IMG/VR virus record: IMGVR_UViG_3300043449_002675
Location: 27,969 to 91,968 of that record
Source: a virus
Strand: one strand, 5' to 3'
Length of the DNA stretch: 64,000 bases
Positions within the stretch are counted from its first letter, which is position 1; the number at the start of each line of letters is the position of its first letter. Shown here piece after piece: positions 9,067-18,266 of this stretch. The position numbers and the translations under genes were made by a program. Below the pieces are notes generated by a model. The model had not been told where the DNA came from. It worked only from the letters and a program-made list of their open reading frames with translations, and did no database searches.

Positions 9067-12000
9067 ATGCCGCTGAAACCGTACAATCAGAATCCTAAAA
9101 CATCAGATAATATTCTGTTTGATCTTTATACTCCCATGTCAAATGGCTGCTTTACTCAACAGCCATCAACTTTTGATTCAATAAAGATTTTCTTTATTGC
9201 TAGAAGTCCGGTTTTGAATAATGAATTTGAAAATCAACAAATTACTTACAAAGAAGATTTGCAAAGAGCTGTGTATGAAGTTACTGAGCAATATTGCACA
9301 GAAACTGATGAGTTGAGAAAACAAAGACTGGCTCTTTTACAACAAAGTCTGGAGACAGATTTGGCCACAAATGCTTTGACTCCCACAACCGGAACTAATG
9401 TCGAACCGGGAGCAAACACAAATACAACATATTACTACGAAGCCCAAATGGTATTTTGTGCCGGTGTTGCTTGCGATAATGGAGCAGGTCCATTGTGGAT
9501 ACAGGGAGAAGATAATAGTACATCTATAGTGCAGAGGGTGGCTACTGATAAAGAATTAGGTAATGGACATTTTGCATTTATATGGGAGCCCGGTCCAATT
9601 AAGGAAGGTGATTATTACATTTGTTACGGCTACACCATGCAGACATCTGCGTATTTATACAAATCCGAGGCTAAGTTTTTGCACTTTTACATCGGAGCGG
9701 CAATTCAAAATGAAGTAGCCATACCGACCCACGCCGTTCCTCCTGAAAAATATTTCACTCTTCTTAATGCATATCTTCCCCGAATGTATTTTGAAAAATA
9801 TGCAGTGAACGACGATAGCATGCTTACCTTGGAAGCTTTAAATAAATCAGTAGGAAAGGCATTTACAGACCTAGACAACCAAGTTTCCAGAATTATTGAT
9901 ATATTAGACGCAAATGTAACACCAGAACCATACTTGCCGCTTTTGGCACAAATGTTTGCCTTAAAGCTTAGAAGTTTGGATATTACAAGATGGAGAGGGC
10001 AAATTATAACAGCTGTCCCTCAATTTAAGAAAAAAGGAACGCTAGAATCTCTGACACAGGCGTTAGATCAAGCAGGCATGCAATTGCTTCAGTACAAACA
10101 ATATTGGCAAATAGCGTGGCCCCAAGTTTACACTCAAACCTTGAAATTTGAAAACGATTATGAATTTATTCTCGATAAGTACACAGACAATACACTGTTC
10201 TATGAATTTGCAAGCCTTTATGAACTACAACTTGCCCATGTCGGCACTACTGTTTGGACCAGCACAAATATTGCCGCAATATCTTTTTCTCAAAATACTA
10301 AAGGCGAAACAGTTTTAACATGGGATCCAACTATTACGCAGCTTAAAGGTGGCGATCAGATATTGATTACATACGTTACTGAAACCATGACTGGCACGCA
10401 AGTAGATTTATATCAATACTGGAAAGACTTCTTTGTTCGTCAGGATATCAGAGTGCAGAATCCAGACGGTTACTTCTTAATTACACCCGAAATGCAGCCG
10501 GCTAATTGGAACATGAGACTGATGCCAAAGGATGATCCTTTGTTCTCTGTGTTTATTCCAATTATGAATCCTTTTTATGATCCAGTGATTTTCGGCATGC
10601 TTAGAACGGACTTTCCATATAGCGAAAATGTCTATAACATGGAAGAATATAATGGCAGCCTTCGTCCAACCACCGATCCTGCTAATATGGCAGCTGATTA
10701 TCTAGAAGGCTGTAGCGGTACACTAAGTGCCGATTATGGTCTTGCCGTAAAGATACAAAACCTCTCAGATTTTAGGATTTCGGAATGCCTTGGAATAATT
10801 AGAGAGTATACTCCTTACCATGCCATATTAAGAACTTTAGAGGTTGTTGGGCAAATACAAGATTTCATGTTGCCACCAGTGGAAACAATAGAGTGGTTAA
10901 TACAAATTACTTTTAATGACTTCTTGATTGCAGGGGATGCTCAATATGCTTTCAATAGAAAATCAATCTTATATAATTACACTCCGGAAGTGTATACTTA
11001 CACTGATGGGCATGGCAAACTAGCATTTTACAGAACAGATTTTGCCACCGAAAACACTACACCAGCTGCTCAAGGCACACTTACGGTTTATAACAAGTCC
11101 ATGGTGTTACAAGCTCAAAGTAATATAAGAAATTTAAACAGCTATAACGTCACAAAAAATAGTTGTTATCTTGAAATCTTGGATGGAAATTATGCTGGGG
11201 CATATACAAACATAATAGAATCTATAAATGACTTTTCACTTACAATTGAAGGCCCTGCGGCTGCAGCTTTTGCCGGAATGGCTCCCATAACACAAAATTA
11301 CACATTTGGATGGCGATTTTCAAACATTTTAGATAACGGACCATACACCATATCAAACGCATATCAGTTCACCATTTCTGATAGCTCAATTAACTACAGC
11401 GATTACAATATAAAAACTGTTGCACTAGATGGAACTGGTTGTTACCAAGTTAAAATTGGCGCAGCTTATTACAACATATTGTTGATCAATAACAATTCTT
11501 TGTATTTAGAAAATCAGAGTGGCAGCCCATTGCCAGCAACTGATTCTACCGGATTAAATTATGAGGTATACAATCCAAGTGGCATGCAGCTTATTTTTGA
11601 GTCTACTACTGGCGACTTTAAAGTATGCAAGCTGGCAAAGGTTACTAGCACAGCTGGTACACCATTCAGCATGACCAATATGTGTATAGTTGTTCCAAAT
11701 CCTGAAATTTATTTTTCACCGGATGCCGGAACTAATTTTTATAAGTTCTATTCTATTGACGTAAATGATCCTAATTCGTTTTACATTTTGGACTACACGA
11801 TTGGTTTAACACCTTCATCTGTGACTGGCACTGTGTACAACAGATTATTTGAAACCATGGGTTCATTTAATTTCGTTGGAATGGTCGCTTCATACGGTTC
11901 ATGGCCTCTATTTGCAGATCCAGATGTTGCCGTATTGCAAAACAGCAATTTCCCATCTCAGTATATTCTAACTTTAGATCCTGCTGGTGCTAATCCATAT

Positions 12001-12384
12001 AGCTACAGAATTGGTGTGGACTTTACAACAAACCCGCCGTTATTGATTGATATATTTGGATATTTTATATTTGCTGGTACTCCTGATACCAATGTTGCTG
12101 GAGAAACTTTTACATTTGAACTAAATAAATTTAATCTTATAGAGGAGCCGGGCATAGTGCCTATTATGAATGGTCAAACACTCTATTATGTAAACAGAGC
12201 TGGGCAATCTGTGTGGGATTCACAAACTACTGGGGCTGGTGGATTTATGATGGCTATGAACAAAATGTCGAGTGAAAATCAATCAGCCGGTCATCCTAGC
12301 GATGTAATAATGGCGCAGGAAGGCATTTCATTTGTTGTGCAGACAAAAGATGGCGAAGTCAAACAAAGCGGAGAAATAAAATGA
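9067..12384 (+). CDS. Large tail/baseplate protein, tail-protein-I/gp7-like N-terminus
   Basis: A 1105-residue protein. Residues about 235-350 resemble P2-type tail protein I: L-L-N-A-Y-L-P-R-M, a long helix, L-P-L-L-A-Q-M-F-A-L-K-L and K-K-K-G-T-L-E-S-L-T-Q-A-L-D-Q-A-G. That family links baseplate wedge and tail fibre. The rest is beta-rich and may hold fibre-attachment or decorative domains, comparable in position to T4 gp7. It overlaps the next gene by ATGA. Fusion of a protein-I-like module to about 750 extra residues is unusual compared with the P2 protein. Confidence 0.65.
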   Translation: MPLKPYNQNPKTSDNILFDLYTPMSNGCFTQQPSTFDSIKIFFIARSPVLNNEFENQQITYKEDLQRAVYEVTEQYCTETDELRKQRLALLQQSLETDLATNALTPTTGTNVEPGANTNTTYYYEAQMVFCAGVACDNGAGPLWIQGEDNSTSIVQRVATDKELGNGHFAFIWEPGPIKEGDYYICYGYTMQTSAYLYKSEAKFLHFYIGAAIQNEVAIPTHAVPPEKYFTLLNAYLPRMYFEKYAVNDDSMLTLEALNKSVGKAFTDLDNQVSRIIDILDANVTPEPYLPLLAQMFALKLRSLDITRWRGQIITAVPQFKKKGTLESLTQALDQAGMQLLQYKQYWQIAWPQVYTQTLKFENDYEFILDKYTDNTLFYEFASLYELQLAHVGTTVWTSTNIAAISFSQNTKGETVLTWDPTITQLKGGDQILITYVTETMTGTQVDLYQYWKDFFVRQDIRVQNPDGYFLITPEMQPANWNMRLMPKDDPLFSVFIPIMNPFYDPVIFGMLRTDFPYSENVYNMEEYNGSLRPTTDPANMAADYLEGCSGTLSADYGLAVKIQNLSDFRISECLGIIREYTPYHAILRTLEVVGQIQDFMLPPVETIEWLIQITFNDFLIAGDAQYAFNRKSILYNYTPEVYTYTDGHGKLAFYRTDFATENTTPAAQGTLTVYNKSMVLQAQSNIRNLNSYNVTKNSCYLEILDGNYAGAYTNIIESINDFSLTIEGPAAAAFAGMAPITQNYTFGWRFSNILDNGPYTISNAYQFTISDSSINYSDYNIKTVALDGTGCYQVKIGAAYYNILLINNNSLYLENQSGSPLPATDSTGLNYEVYNPSGMQLIFESTTGDFKVCKLAKVTSTAGTPFSMTNMCIVVPNPEIYFSPDAGTNFYKFYSIDVNDPNSFYILDYTIGLTPSSVTGTVYNRLFETMGSFNFVGMVASYGSWPLFADPDVAVLQNSNFPSQYILTLDPAGANPYSYRIGVDFTTNPPLLIDIFGYFIFAGTPDTNVAGETFTFELNKFNLIEEPGIVPIMNGQTLYYVNRAGQSVWDSQTTGAGGFMMAMNKMSSENQSAGHPSDVIMAQEGISFVVQTKDGEVKQSGEIK

Positions 12385-12899
12385 TTTCAGAAAGTCAAGT
12401 AAAAACTGTTGGGCATGTTTTTTGTGATATTGAGTACAAAAACGGCAAAAAGATTGAGATGAATTTTGCTAATACCGTTTTGATTGGCGGCAGAGAAGCA
12501 TTGGCACAGGTATTAACTAATACTTTAGGCACCTGTCCAAGTGTCAACACTAGTACTTCTACAGATCTTGTGCCAAGTTTATACATAAGCAATATGCTTT
12601 TCGGCAATAATGGAGTTGAAACAATAAGCAATACTCCCAAGGTAGTGAGTCCGGCTAGAACTTCTTTATTTGGCACGCCTGTAATTATCAAGCCAGTAAA
12701 TAGCTACACCAATCAGACAATAACTACTCAGGCTATTTTCACTACAACCCTGCTATTTGGCGATGCAGTTGGCATTTATTTGAGTGAAATGGCTTTGCAA
12801 CTAAGCAATGGTGTGTTGTATAGCATGGTAACTTTCCCGCCTATTTATAAATCTGCCGAAACACAGATTACGTTTAATTGGACGTTGAATTTTGTTTAA
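12381..12899 (+). CDS. Virion/tail-associated protein of unknown role
   Basis: A 172-residue protein whose ATG overlaps the upstream stop as ATGA, so translation is coupled. The sequence is beta-rich with an N-terminal F-A-N-T-V-L-I-G-G-R helix-strand turn and a C-terminal L-Y-S-M-V-T-F-P-P-I-Y-K-S segment followed by F-N-W-T-L-N-F. A remotely similar layout is seen in the minus-strand protein at 33564-34070. Probably a fibre-associated or baseplate peripheral protein; I do not recognise a named family. Confidence 0.5.
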   Translation: MISESQVKTVGHVFCDIEYKNGKKIEMNFANTVLIGGREALAQVLTNTLGTCPSVNTSTSTDLVPSLYISNMLFGNNGVETISNTPKVVSPARTSLFGTPVIIKPVNSYTNQTITTQAIFTTTLLFGDAVGIYLSEMALQLSNGVLYSMVTFPPIYKSAETQITFNWTLNFV

Positions 12900-12925
12900 A
12901 AATATTTGAGGAACATAAATAAGGT

Positions 12926-13750
12926 ATGCCAGATTTACCATCCAATGTGCCTGTATACACAGCAGATCAGCCATATTACTACAAGTTTGATAACTTGCCC
13001 ATAGACTCTTTGATTCAAAGAGACAATATCATAAACGCACAGGTAGATGCTAATACTGCAATTTTAGAAGAAGCAGCAGGTACGGCAGGTACATTGCCAG
13101 TAAGACTAAGTCAGTGCATGGATCCTTTGGGCAACCTTACTGCTTTGGGTGTAAATAATGCAGAACACAACATTGGTTACCACGTAGATGGCGCTGGCCC
13201 AGATTCAGTTGAATATGTAAGGATGACTTTAGACGAGCGCACCAAATTGGAAACAGTTGCGGCAGATGCAACCAGCTTTTATATAAAAGTAACTCCTGAA
13301 AATACTGGTGGTTCTCCATCTAATAACCCAGTTCCTTTCGAGCAAGGATTTGTTACATTTGAGCCAAGCGACACAGTTACTTGGAGCATAAATAATGGTC
13401 AGAAGATCACGGCAAACGTAGTGGCTTTACCTGATAGTGAAGTTAGATTTAGCAATGTTGTTCCTGAAAATGCGTACTTAACTCCTGATTACAAAAATTA
13501 CCTTACTGGTATTGGTGCGCCATTTTTATCCGGAAGTCTTTCAGTTTACATCAATGGCATTCGTATTTTTGAAACAAAAACAGTTTATGCAACATCGATG
13601 TCTGGAGTTGGCGTAGTGGCAAATCCAAATCTCAAGTGGGTTCCCAGAAGCTTCGTGCCAACAATCAATAAATTGGGTTTTTCCTTAAATTCCGGACTGT
13701 GCAGCGATGATGTAGTAATGATTGATTTTGCAGTCAGCACAAACGCTTGA
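12926..13750 (+). CDS. Putative short tail-fibre protein
   Basis: A 274-residue protein. The first 40 residues form an extended Tyr/Asp-rich segment followed by a helix (I-I-N-A-Q-V-D-A-N-T-A-I-L-E-E-A), a layout like fibre proteins that dock to a baseplate; the rest is beta-rich. The best Shine-Dalgarno match is GAGGA near 12908. Fibre function is inferred from its place between baseplate and adhesin genes and from composition. Confidence 0.45.
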   Translation: MPDLPSNVPVYTADQPYYYKFDNLPIDSLIQRDNIINAQVDANTAILEEAAGTAGTLPVRLSQCMDPLGNLTALGVNNAEHNIGYHVDGAGPDSVEYVRMTLDERTKLETVAADATSFYIKVTPENTGGSPSNNPVPFEQGFVTFEPSDTVTWSINNGQKITANVVALPDSEVRFSNVVPENAYLTPDYKNYLTGIGAPFLSGSLSVYINGIRIFETKTVYATSMSGVGVVANPNLKWVPRSFVPTINKLGFSLNSGLCSDDVVMIDFAVSTNA

Positions 13751-13798
13751 AATTCTTTTTAAAATATGTTCTAATTGTTAGTCTCAAGGAGGCTTTCA

Positions 13799-14323
13799 AT
13801 GATTTATTTTGAAAAAGATTTAAATTTGACCATCGGAATTCTAGCAGCAAACAAAACATTTGAGCAAATACGAGCAACTTATGAATCTCTTGGTGTACTT
13901 AAGTACCCAGTTCAGAGACTTGTAAATGTGCCAGAAGATTATGATATAACCGAACTTAAAAACAGAAAATATAATTTTATTCAAAAGGGCAAAACGCTAA
14001 CAAGCCTAATAGATGGTTTGTGCAAAGAGGCCAAGACAGAATGGATTTATTTTGCATTCGCAGGAAGAAAAGTGCAAAAAAACATTGATAGCAAATATTC
14101 AATTTATGCAAGCGATTATAAGAATGTGATATTTCCTGTAGTAAGGAGGGTGTGGAATTTTGTTGACGGGTCTATGGACGGTCTTTTGATAAACAAAAAG
14201 TTCCATGAAGAGGTTGGCGAATTTGGTGATGGGGATGATTTGGAAATTACTAAGTTAATGTGGGCCGGAAAAGCCGTCGAAAAGGGCGCAAAATTTAAAG
14301 CTATAATAGGAGCAGCATACTGA
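13799..14323 (+). CDS. Glycosyltransferase-like (GT-A type) protein
   Basis: A start at 13799 is chosen because AAGGAGG at 13786-13792 is ideally spaced; an upstream in-frame ATG at 13775 lacks a site. The 174-residue protein begins with a L-T-I-G-I-L-A-A-N strand as in family-2 transferases. It has a W-I-Y-F-A-F-A-G strand in the middle and a late D-G-L-L-I-N-K-K-F-H-E-E-V-G-E-F-G-D-G-D segment, like the acceptor side of GT-A enzymes. No canonical D-x-D is obvious. It may modify sugars on virion or host, or be a decayed enzyme. The next gene starts in its stop codon. Confidence 0.45.
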   Translation: MIYFEKDLNLTIGILAANKTFEQIRATYESLGVLKYPVQRLVNVPEDYDITELKNRKYNFIQKGKTLTSLIDGLCKEAKTEWIYFAFAGRKVQKNIDSKYSIYASDYKNVIFPVVRRVWNFVDGSMDGLLINKKFHEEVGEFGDGDDLEITKLMWAGKAVEKGAKFKAIIGAAY

Positions 14324-14967
14324 TGGAAATACTCGAAAAAGCAGCAAAAATACTCGAAGAATGCTATCTTCCATCTTGCCACTCTAATTTCCAAATTAAA
14401 AACTTTATTATTGGCAAAGAGAGCAGCAGGATAGGTAAAATTTGGCAGGCTGTTAGGGAAATACAGACGAGAAGGGAATCACTTGCTAATTTAGCAAATG
14501 ATCTAGAAGAAATAAAAGATAACATAGAACTTGCCAAACTAGATGTTCAAGAAGAAAGTTTTGTAGAAGCCAGCGACCAAGATCCTGCAAAAGAGAGTAT
14601 TTTACAGGCAAGGAAAGAAATAAATATACGCAAAAAAGAACGAGCGCTTAAGAAACTATACGTTGCTCAGAATGGATTATTGACCCAGCAGAATAATATG
14701 CTGAATGAATTATCGGTGTTTTTGGAAGTTTTTGACAAACTTGGCGGTATAGAAGCCTTCAAAAACTACAATGAAGAAGATGCTCAGGTTGAATATTGGA
14801 AGGGAAAATTCGAAAGGGAATTTATACTTTCTAGCATTCTACAGCAACCAATGAGTCCAGAATTCATAAAAAGTTGTCTTGCTTTAGCTGAAAACGCCAA
14901 AATGAGCGAAAATATTGGAGCTACGCTCGATATTATTAATAAAAAACTGTTAAATCAAAATAACTAA
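14323..14967 (+). CDS. Coiled-coil protein of unknown function
   Basis: A 214-residue, almost wholly alpha-helical protein with charged heptad-like stretches from about residue 50 to 140 (many Glu/Lys/Leu). The ATG overlaps the upstream stop (TGATG), so it is co-translated with the glycosyltransferase-like gene. No membrane segment or catalytic motif is seen. It may be a structural or chaperone-type partner for the adhesin genes that follow, but nothing in the sequence proves it. Confidence 0.5.
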   Translation: MEILEKAAKILEECYLPSCHSNFQIKNFIIGKESSRIGKIWQAVREIQTRRESLANLANDLEEIKDNIELAKLDVQEESFVEASDQDPAKESILQARKEINIRKKERALKKLYVAQNGLLTQQNNMLNELSVFLEVFDKLGGIEAFKNYNEEDAQVEYWKGKFEREFILSSILQQPMSPEFIKSCLALAENAKMSENIGATLDIINKKLLNQNN

Positions 14968-14972
14968 TATAT

Positions 14973-16034
14973 ATGCCAGTAGATAAGTTAGCATCAAATG
15001 ATTCAGGATATGAAGTAGGCGATCTGTCACTTTATCCCACAGCTATTGATTCATACTTTAATTTGTATGAAGCACAAAACAATAGCACAACAATACTTAA
15101 GTCTAGTTTGTCAGTTACTGGTGATGTATTGGTGGTAGAAAGTACCGATTCTTTTCCCAGTCAAGGCATTCTTAGGCTTTCTCTGCCAAATAAAAAAGGC
15201 TTGTCTGTAGAATACATTTATTATGCGCATAAAACAAATAACACTTTCTATAATCTAAAAAGGGGATTTTTGGGAAATGAACGCAATCTTATTAGCAAAG
15301 TAAATAACTGGCCCACAAACACGGTGGTAGAGTCTGGAGTTTTTGCAGAGCATCATAATGCTGTAAGAGATGCTGTTTTAAATACGGAAAACTTTGTTGG
15401 ACTAAGAAACCCTTACAGTACAGAAACAAACAGTTTTGTAACTACAACAGTAAATGGTTTGTTGACAGATTTAGAGTACAGGTATTTAGCACCTAACGCA
15501 GTTTTCAGAGCTTTTCCTTTATATGGACCGCCGCCTTTAACAGTAAATTTTCATTGTTTTACAAACAGAATAGTTAATAGATTTTTCTGGGATTTTGGTG
15601 ATGGCGGTGTTTCTATCCAAAAAAATCCTTCGCACACATACCTTAAGACGGGTATTTTCCCTGTGCAGCTTAGGGTTATATCTGACGTGGGCGGACAAGG
15701 TGTCACTACTAAAATGGGATATATTAATGTCAGCAACCAGTATGTAGTGCCGTTCGGATATGTTATGCCCAATGTTGGCATAAGTATTCAAACAGCCACT
15801 GAAACGTCTACAACTCCAACAACATTTACATTTTATGATCAGACAGACGGACCAATCATCAACAGACTATGGCAATTTGGAGACGGACAAAATAGCTTTC
15901 AAGAAAATCCTAATATTCACGTTGTAACACATCAATATCAAAGACCGGGAATCTATAAACCTTCTGTTTTGATTACAATCGAGGATAATATTACAACAAG
16001 AGCAATTTTTGAAGAAACAGTAGAGGTATCATAA
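14973..16034 (+). CDS. PKD-domain virion adhesin, paralogue 1
   Basis: A 353-residue protein. Residues 1-150 are an N-terminal module shared with the next two genes, ending in the motif H-H-N-A-V-R-D-A plus N-T-E-N-F-V-G-L. Two PKD-type beta-sandwich domains follow (about 165-255 and 262-352). Each has the hallmark W-D/Q-F-G-D-G, then H-T/Q-Y and a G-I-F/Y-x-V/P strand. PKD domains act as extracellular spacers or carbohydrate-binding supports. The start lacks a Shine-Dalgarno site. The next gene begins within its stop (TAATG). Confidence 0.7.
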   Translation: MPVDKLASNDSGYEVGDLSLYPTAIDSYFNLYEAQNNSTTILKSSLSVTGDVLVVESTDSFPSQGILRLSLPNKKGLSVEYIYYAHKTNNTFYNLKRGFLGNERNLISKVNNWPTNTVVESGVFAEHHNAVRDAVLNTENFVGLRNPYSTETNSFVTTTVNGLLTDLEYRYLAPNAVFRAFPLYGPPPLTVNFHCFTNRIVNRFFWDFGDGGVSIQKNPSHTYLKTGIFPVQLRVISDVGGQGVTTKMGYINVSNQYVVPFGYVMPNVGISIQTATETSTTPTTFTFYDQTDGPIINRLWQFGDGQNSFQENPNIHVVTHQYQRPGIYKPSVLITIEDNITTRAIFEETVEVS

Positions 16035-18250
16035 TGTCGATACCATCAGTAGTGTATCCAGATCAATACGACACAACTACAACATTGTATAATGCTGTTG
16101 ATGCATTGGTTATAACTTTGGCCAAGGATTATAATCCAAATGATACCACAATATTTGTGACTGTAAATCCTTATATCATGTCTAGATTTCCGGAAACTGG
16201 CATAATAACATTGACCGAAAACTGCAGCGATCCTGCTTTACGTGCAGTATCATTTTATTATGGCACTAAAAACAATGAAGGGTTTTTCTTCACTGATTTG
16301 ACAATTTTGCCAGAAACCCCTGATTCTTATAAGCCAAAAGTTTCCACCACAGTATCCCTGAGCGTAACAGCACAACATCACAACAATATAAAAGATGCTA
16401 TAATATCAACCGAAGAATTTATTGGACTTGAAAGTGATATTTCTTATATTCCATTTGAAGGTTCTATTGCGGCTAGAACTAAGTTTTTGTTTGAATCAGT
16501 TTTTACTCCGAGAGCGTGGTTTGTAGCAGACAAAAGAATAGGAAGAGCACCATTGTTTGCGGTTGTATTTACTAGTTCCAGCTTGTATTTGGGAGAGCAA
16601 ATAAACGGCAATACCGTAACTTACGAATGGGATTTTGGCGATGGGGGCACATTTACTAGTACCAATAAAACCGTAGAACACACTTATATGTTGCCGGGTA
16701 TTTATACGGTTTCTTTAACTGTTACAAACATGTTTGGCGCAGATACAGTAACATTTGCTAATTATATTGACGCACTTTGGTTGGCTCCGGAGACAGCCGA
16801 AATTGAATTTTTAGTAGAGGCTGGGCAAAAAGATTTTGATTCTGGCGGAAATGATTTTATAAAAACGCCTACTGGTGTTTATGTTTACATGGGCACTAGT
16901 AATGAAATTGATCCATTAGATCCGACAAGAACTTATAGTGGGGCACATGTAGAAAGCGGCGATGTAATAGATCCCATAAATAATTTCCAGTGGGATTTGG
17001 GTGATACACTTTCTCATGGTAATGATCCTAATACTAAGGCACTTTACACTATCGGTGGAATTTATGAAGTAATACTTCGATGCACCACGGAATCGGGAGC
17101 ATATAGGATTACCACTGATTCTAAAACTATAAACGTAATTGAAAGGCAGAATGCTTGGTTGTTTGTAACCCCCACTACAGATCCGCCTTTAGCAACAGGT
17201 ACCGTATATGCTGGAGAACTTGGCTTTTTAAATGAAACATTTAAACCACTCCAAAACACCGCATACGTTTATATAAGGAATGCAAGCTTCATAACCGATT
17301 CGTCACATCTAGACAAACCCAGAATGTTGCTTGAGTTTGAGAGGAATACCAATATAAATGCGAGAAGCACAGTGCCCTCTGGTTTACAGGGGCAAGCAAT
17401 ATTGTCTTGGGCAAGCGGCAGAAATCTAACAGACTTGCCAAGTACTGAAAAAATAAGCTTTGTGGCCTTTAGTGGTTTTGACGAGGCTTATTCCGCTGTA
17501 AGCTGGGAAATTACCAGATGCTGGAACTGGATTGCATTCAATGGTACTGGCGTTACTTATTACCTATTAGGCAACGCTCAAAGTCAACCACCAAATACAA
17601 GTCCTGTTGATTTAACACTCGTATCAAACAATCTTTTGGCAGGAACTTATCAAACAGATTTAACTTTTTCAGCTGGAAGTTTTGCTGGTGCCTCAAATAC
17701 CCTTTCATACAACGCAGCTCAGTATGACGGTACAGGATATAACGTTTATGGAGCATACAGCGCATACAGATATGCATTCAGAGGAAGAACTGGCTATATT
17801 TTAAAAAACCTAACAGTAGGCAGCAATTTTAAGATCAACTCATTTTACAGCACTACTGAAAGTGGAAATGGAATAATTACCGGCTTCAAGAAATTGCCAG
17901 ATATGGGTGGGCCAGTAAAAACACAAGGTGTCTTGTTAAACCTAACTACAGGACTGTTTTTCTTCAATAATAGCGGAAGCGTTCTGCAATTTGATGTGAC
18001 GGCAAATGTGTGGAAAACTGGCGGTCCCGGTTACAATTCAGTTGCTTATACTAACTTACAAGACACATCTGTTCCAAATTATGATGATGAAAATAATAGT
18101 CTAGTTGGAACAACTGATTTTGGCGACAATGCATTTTTATCTTTTGATTACAGCAATAACGCATTTATGAAGTTTAACGATATTGATTTAACATTTACAA
18201 AGCTAAATAGCAGACCGGAAGGTGAACAATGGATTTTTGGAAGCTACTAG
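16034..18250 (+). CDS. PKD-domain virion adhesin, paralogue 2
   Basis: A 738-residue protein that begins with the same module as its neighbours (motif H-H-N-N-I-K-D-A, then S-T-E-E-F-I-G-L near residue 120-135). A PKD domain follows at about 155-245 (Y-E-W-D-F-G-D-G-G, H-T-Y, G-I-Y-T-V). A second degenerate one is at about 310-370 (F-Q-W-D-L-G-D). The C-terminal 340 residues are Gly/Tyr/Ser-rich beta sequence without a recognised family and could hold the receptor-binding part. Translation is coupled to the upstream paralogue. Confidence 0.65.
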   Translation: MSIPSVVYPDQYDTTTTLYNAVDALVITLAKDYNPNDTTIFVTVNPYIMSRFPETGIITLTENCSDPALRAVSFYYGTKNNEGFFFTDLTILPETPDSYKPKVSTTVSLSVTAQHHNNIKDAIISTEEFIGLESDISYIPFEGSIAARTKFLFESVFTPRAWFVADKRIGRAPLFAVVFTSSSLYLGEQINGNTVTYEWDFGDGGTFTSTNKTVEHTYMLPGIYTVSLTVTNMFGADTVTFANYIDALWLAPETAEIEFLVEAGQKDFDSGGNDFIKTPTGVYVYMGTSNEIDPLDPTRTYSGAHVESGDVIDPINNFQWDLGDTLSHGNDPNTKALYTIGGIYEVILRCTTESGAYRITTDSKTINVIERQNAWLFVTPTTDPPLATGTVYAGELGFLNETFKPLQNTAYVYIRNASFITDSSHLDKPRMLLEFERNTNINARSTVPSGLQGQAILSWASGRNLTDLPSTEKISFVAFSGFDEAYSAVSWEITRCWNWIAFNGTGVTYYLLGNAQSQPPNTSPVDLTLVSNNLLAGTYQTDLTFSAGSFAGASNTLSYNAAQYDGTGYNVYGAYSAYRYAFRGRTGYILKNLTVGSNFKINSFYSTTESGNGIITGFKKLPDMGGPVKTQGVLLNLTTGLFFFNNSGSVLQFDVTANVWKTGGPGYNSVAYTNLQDTSVPNYDDENNSLVGTTDFGDNAFLSFDYSNNAFMKFNDIDLTFTKLNSRPEGEQWIFGSY

Positions 18251-18266
18251 GTAGACAGGGGTAAAT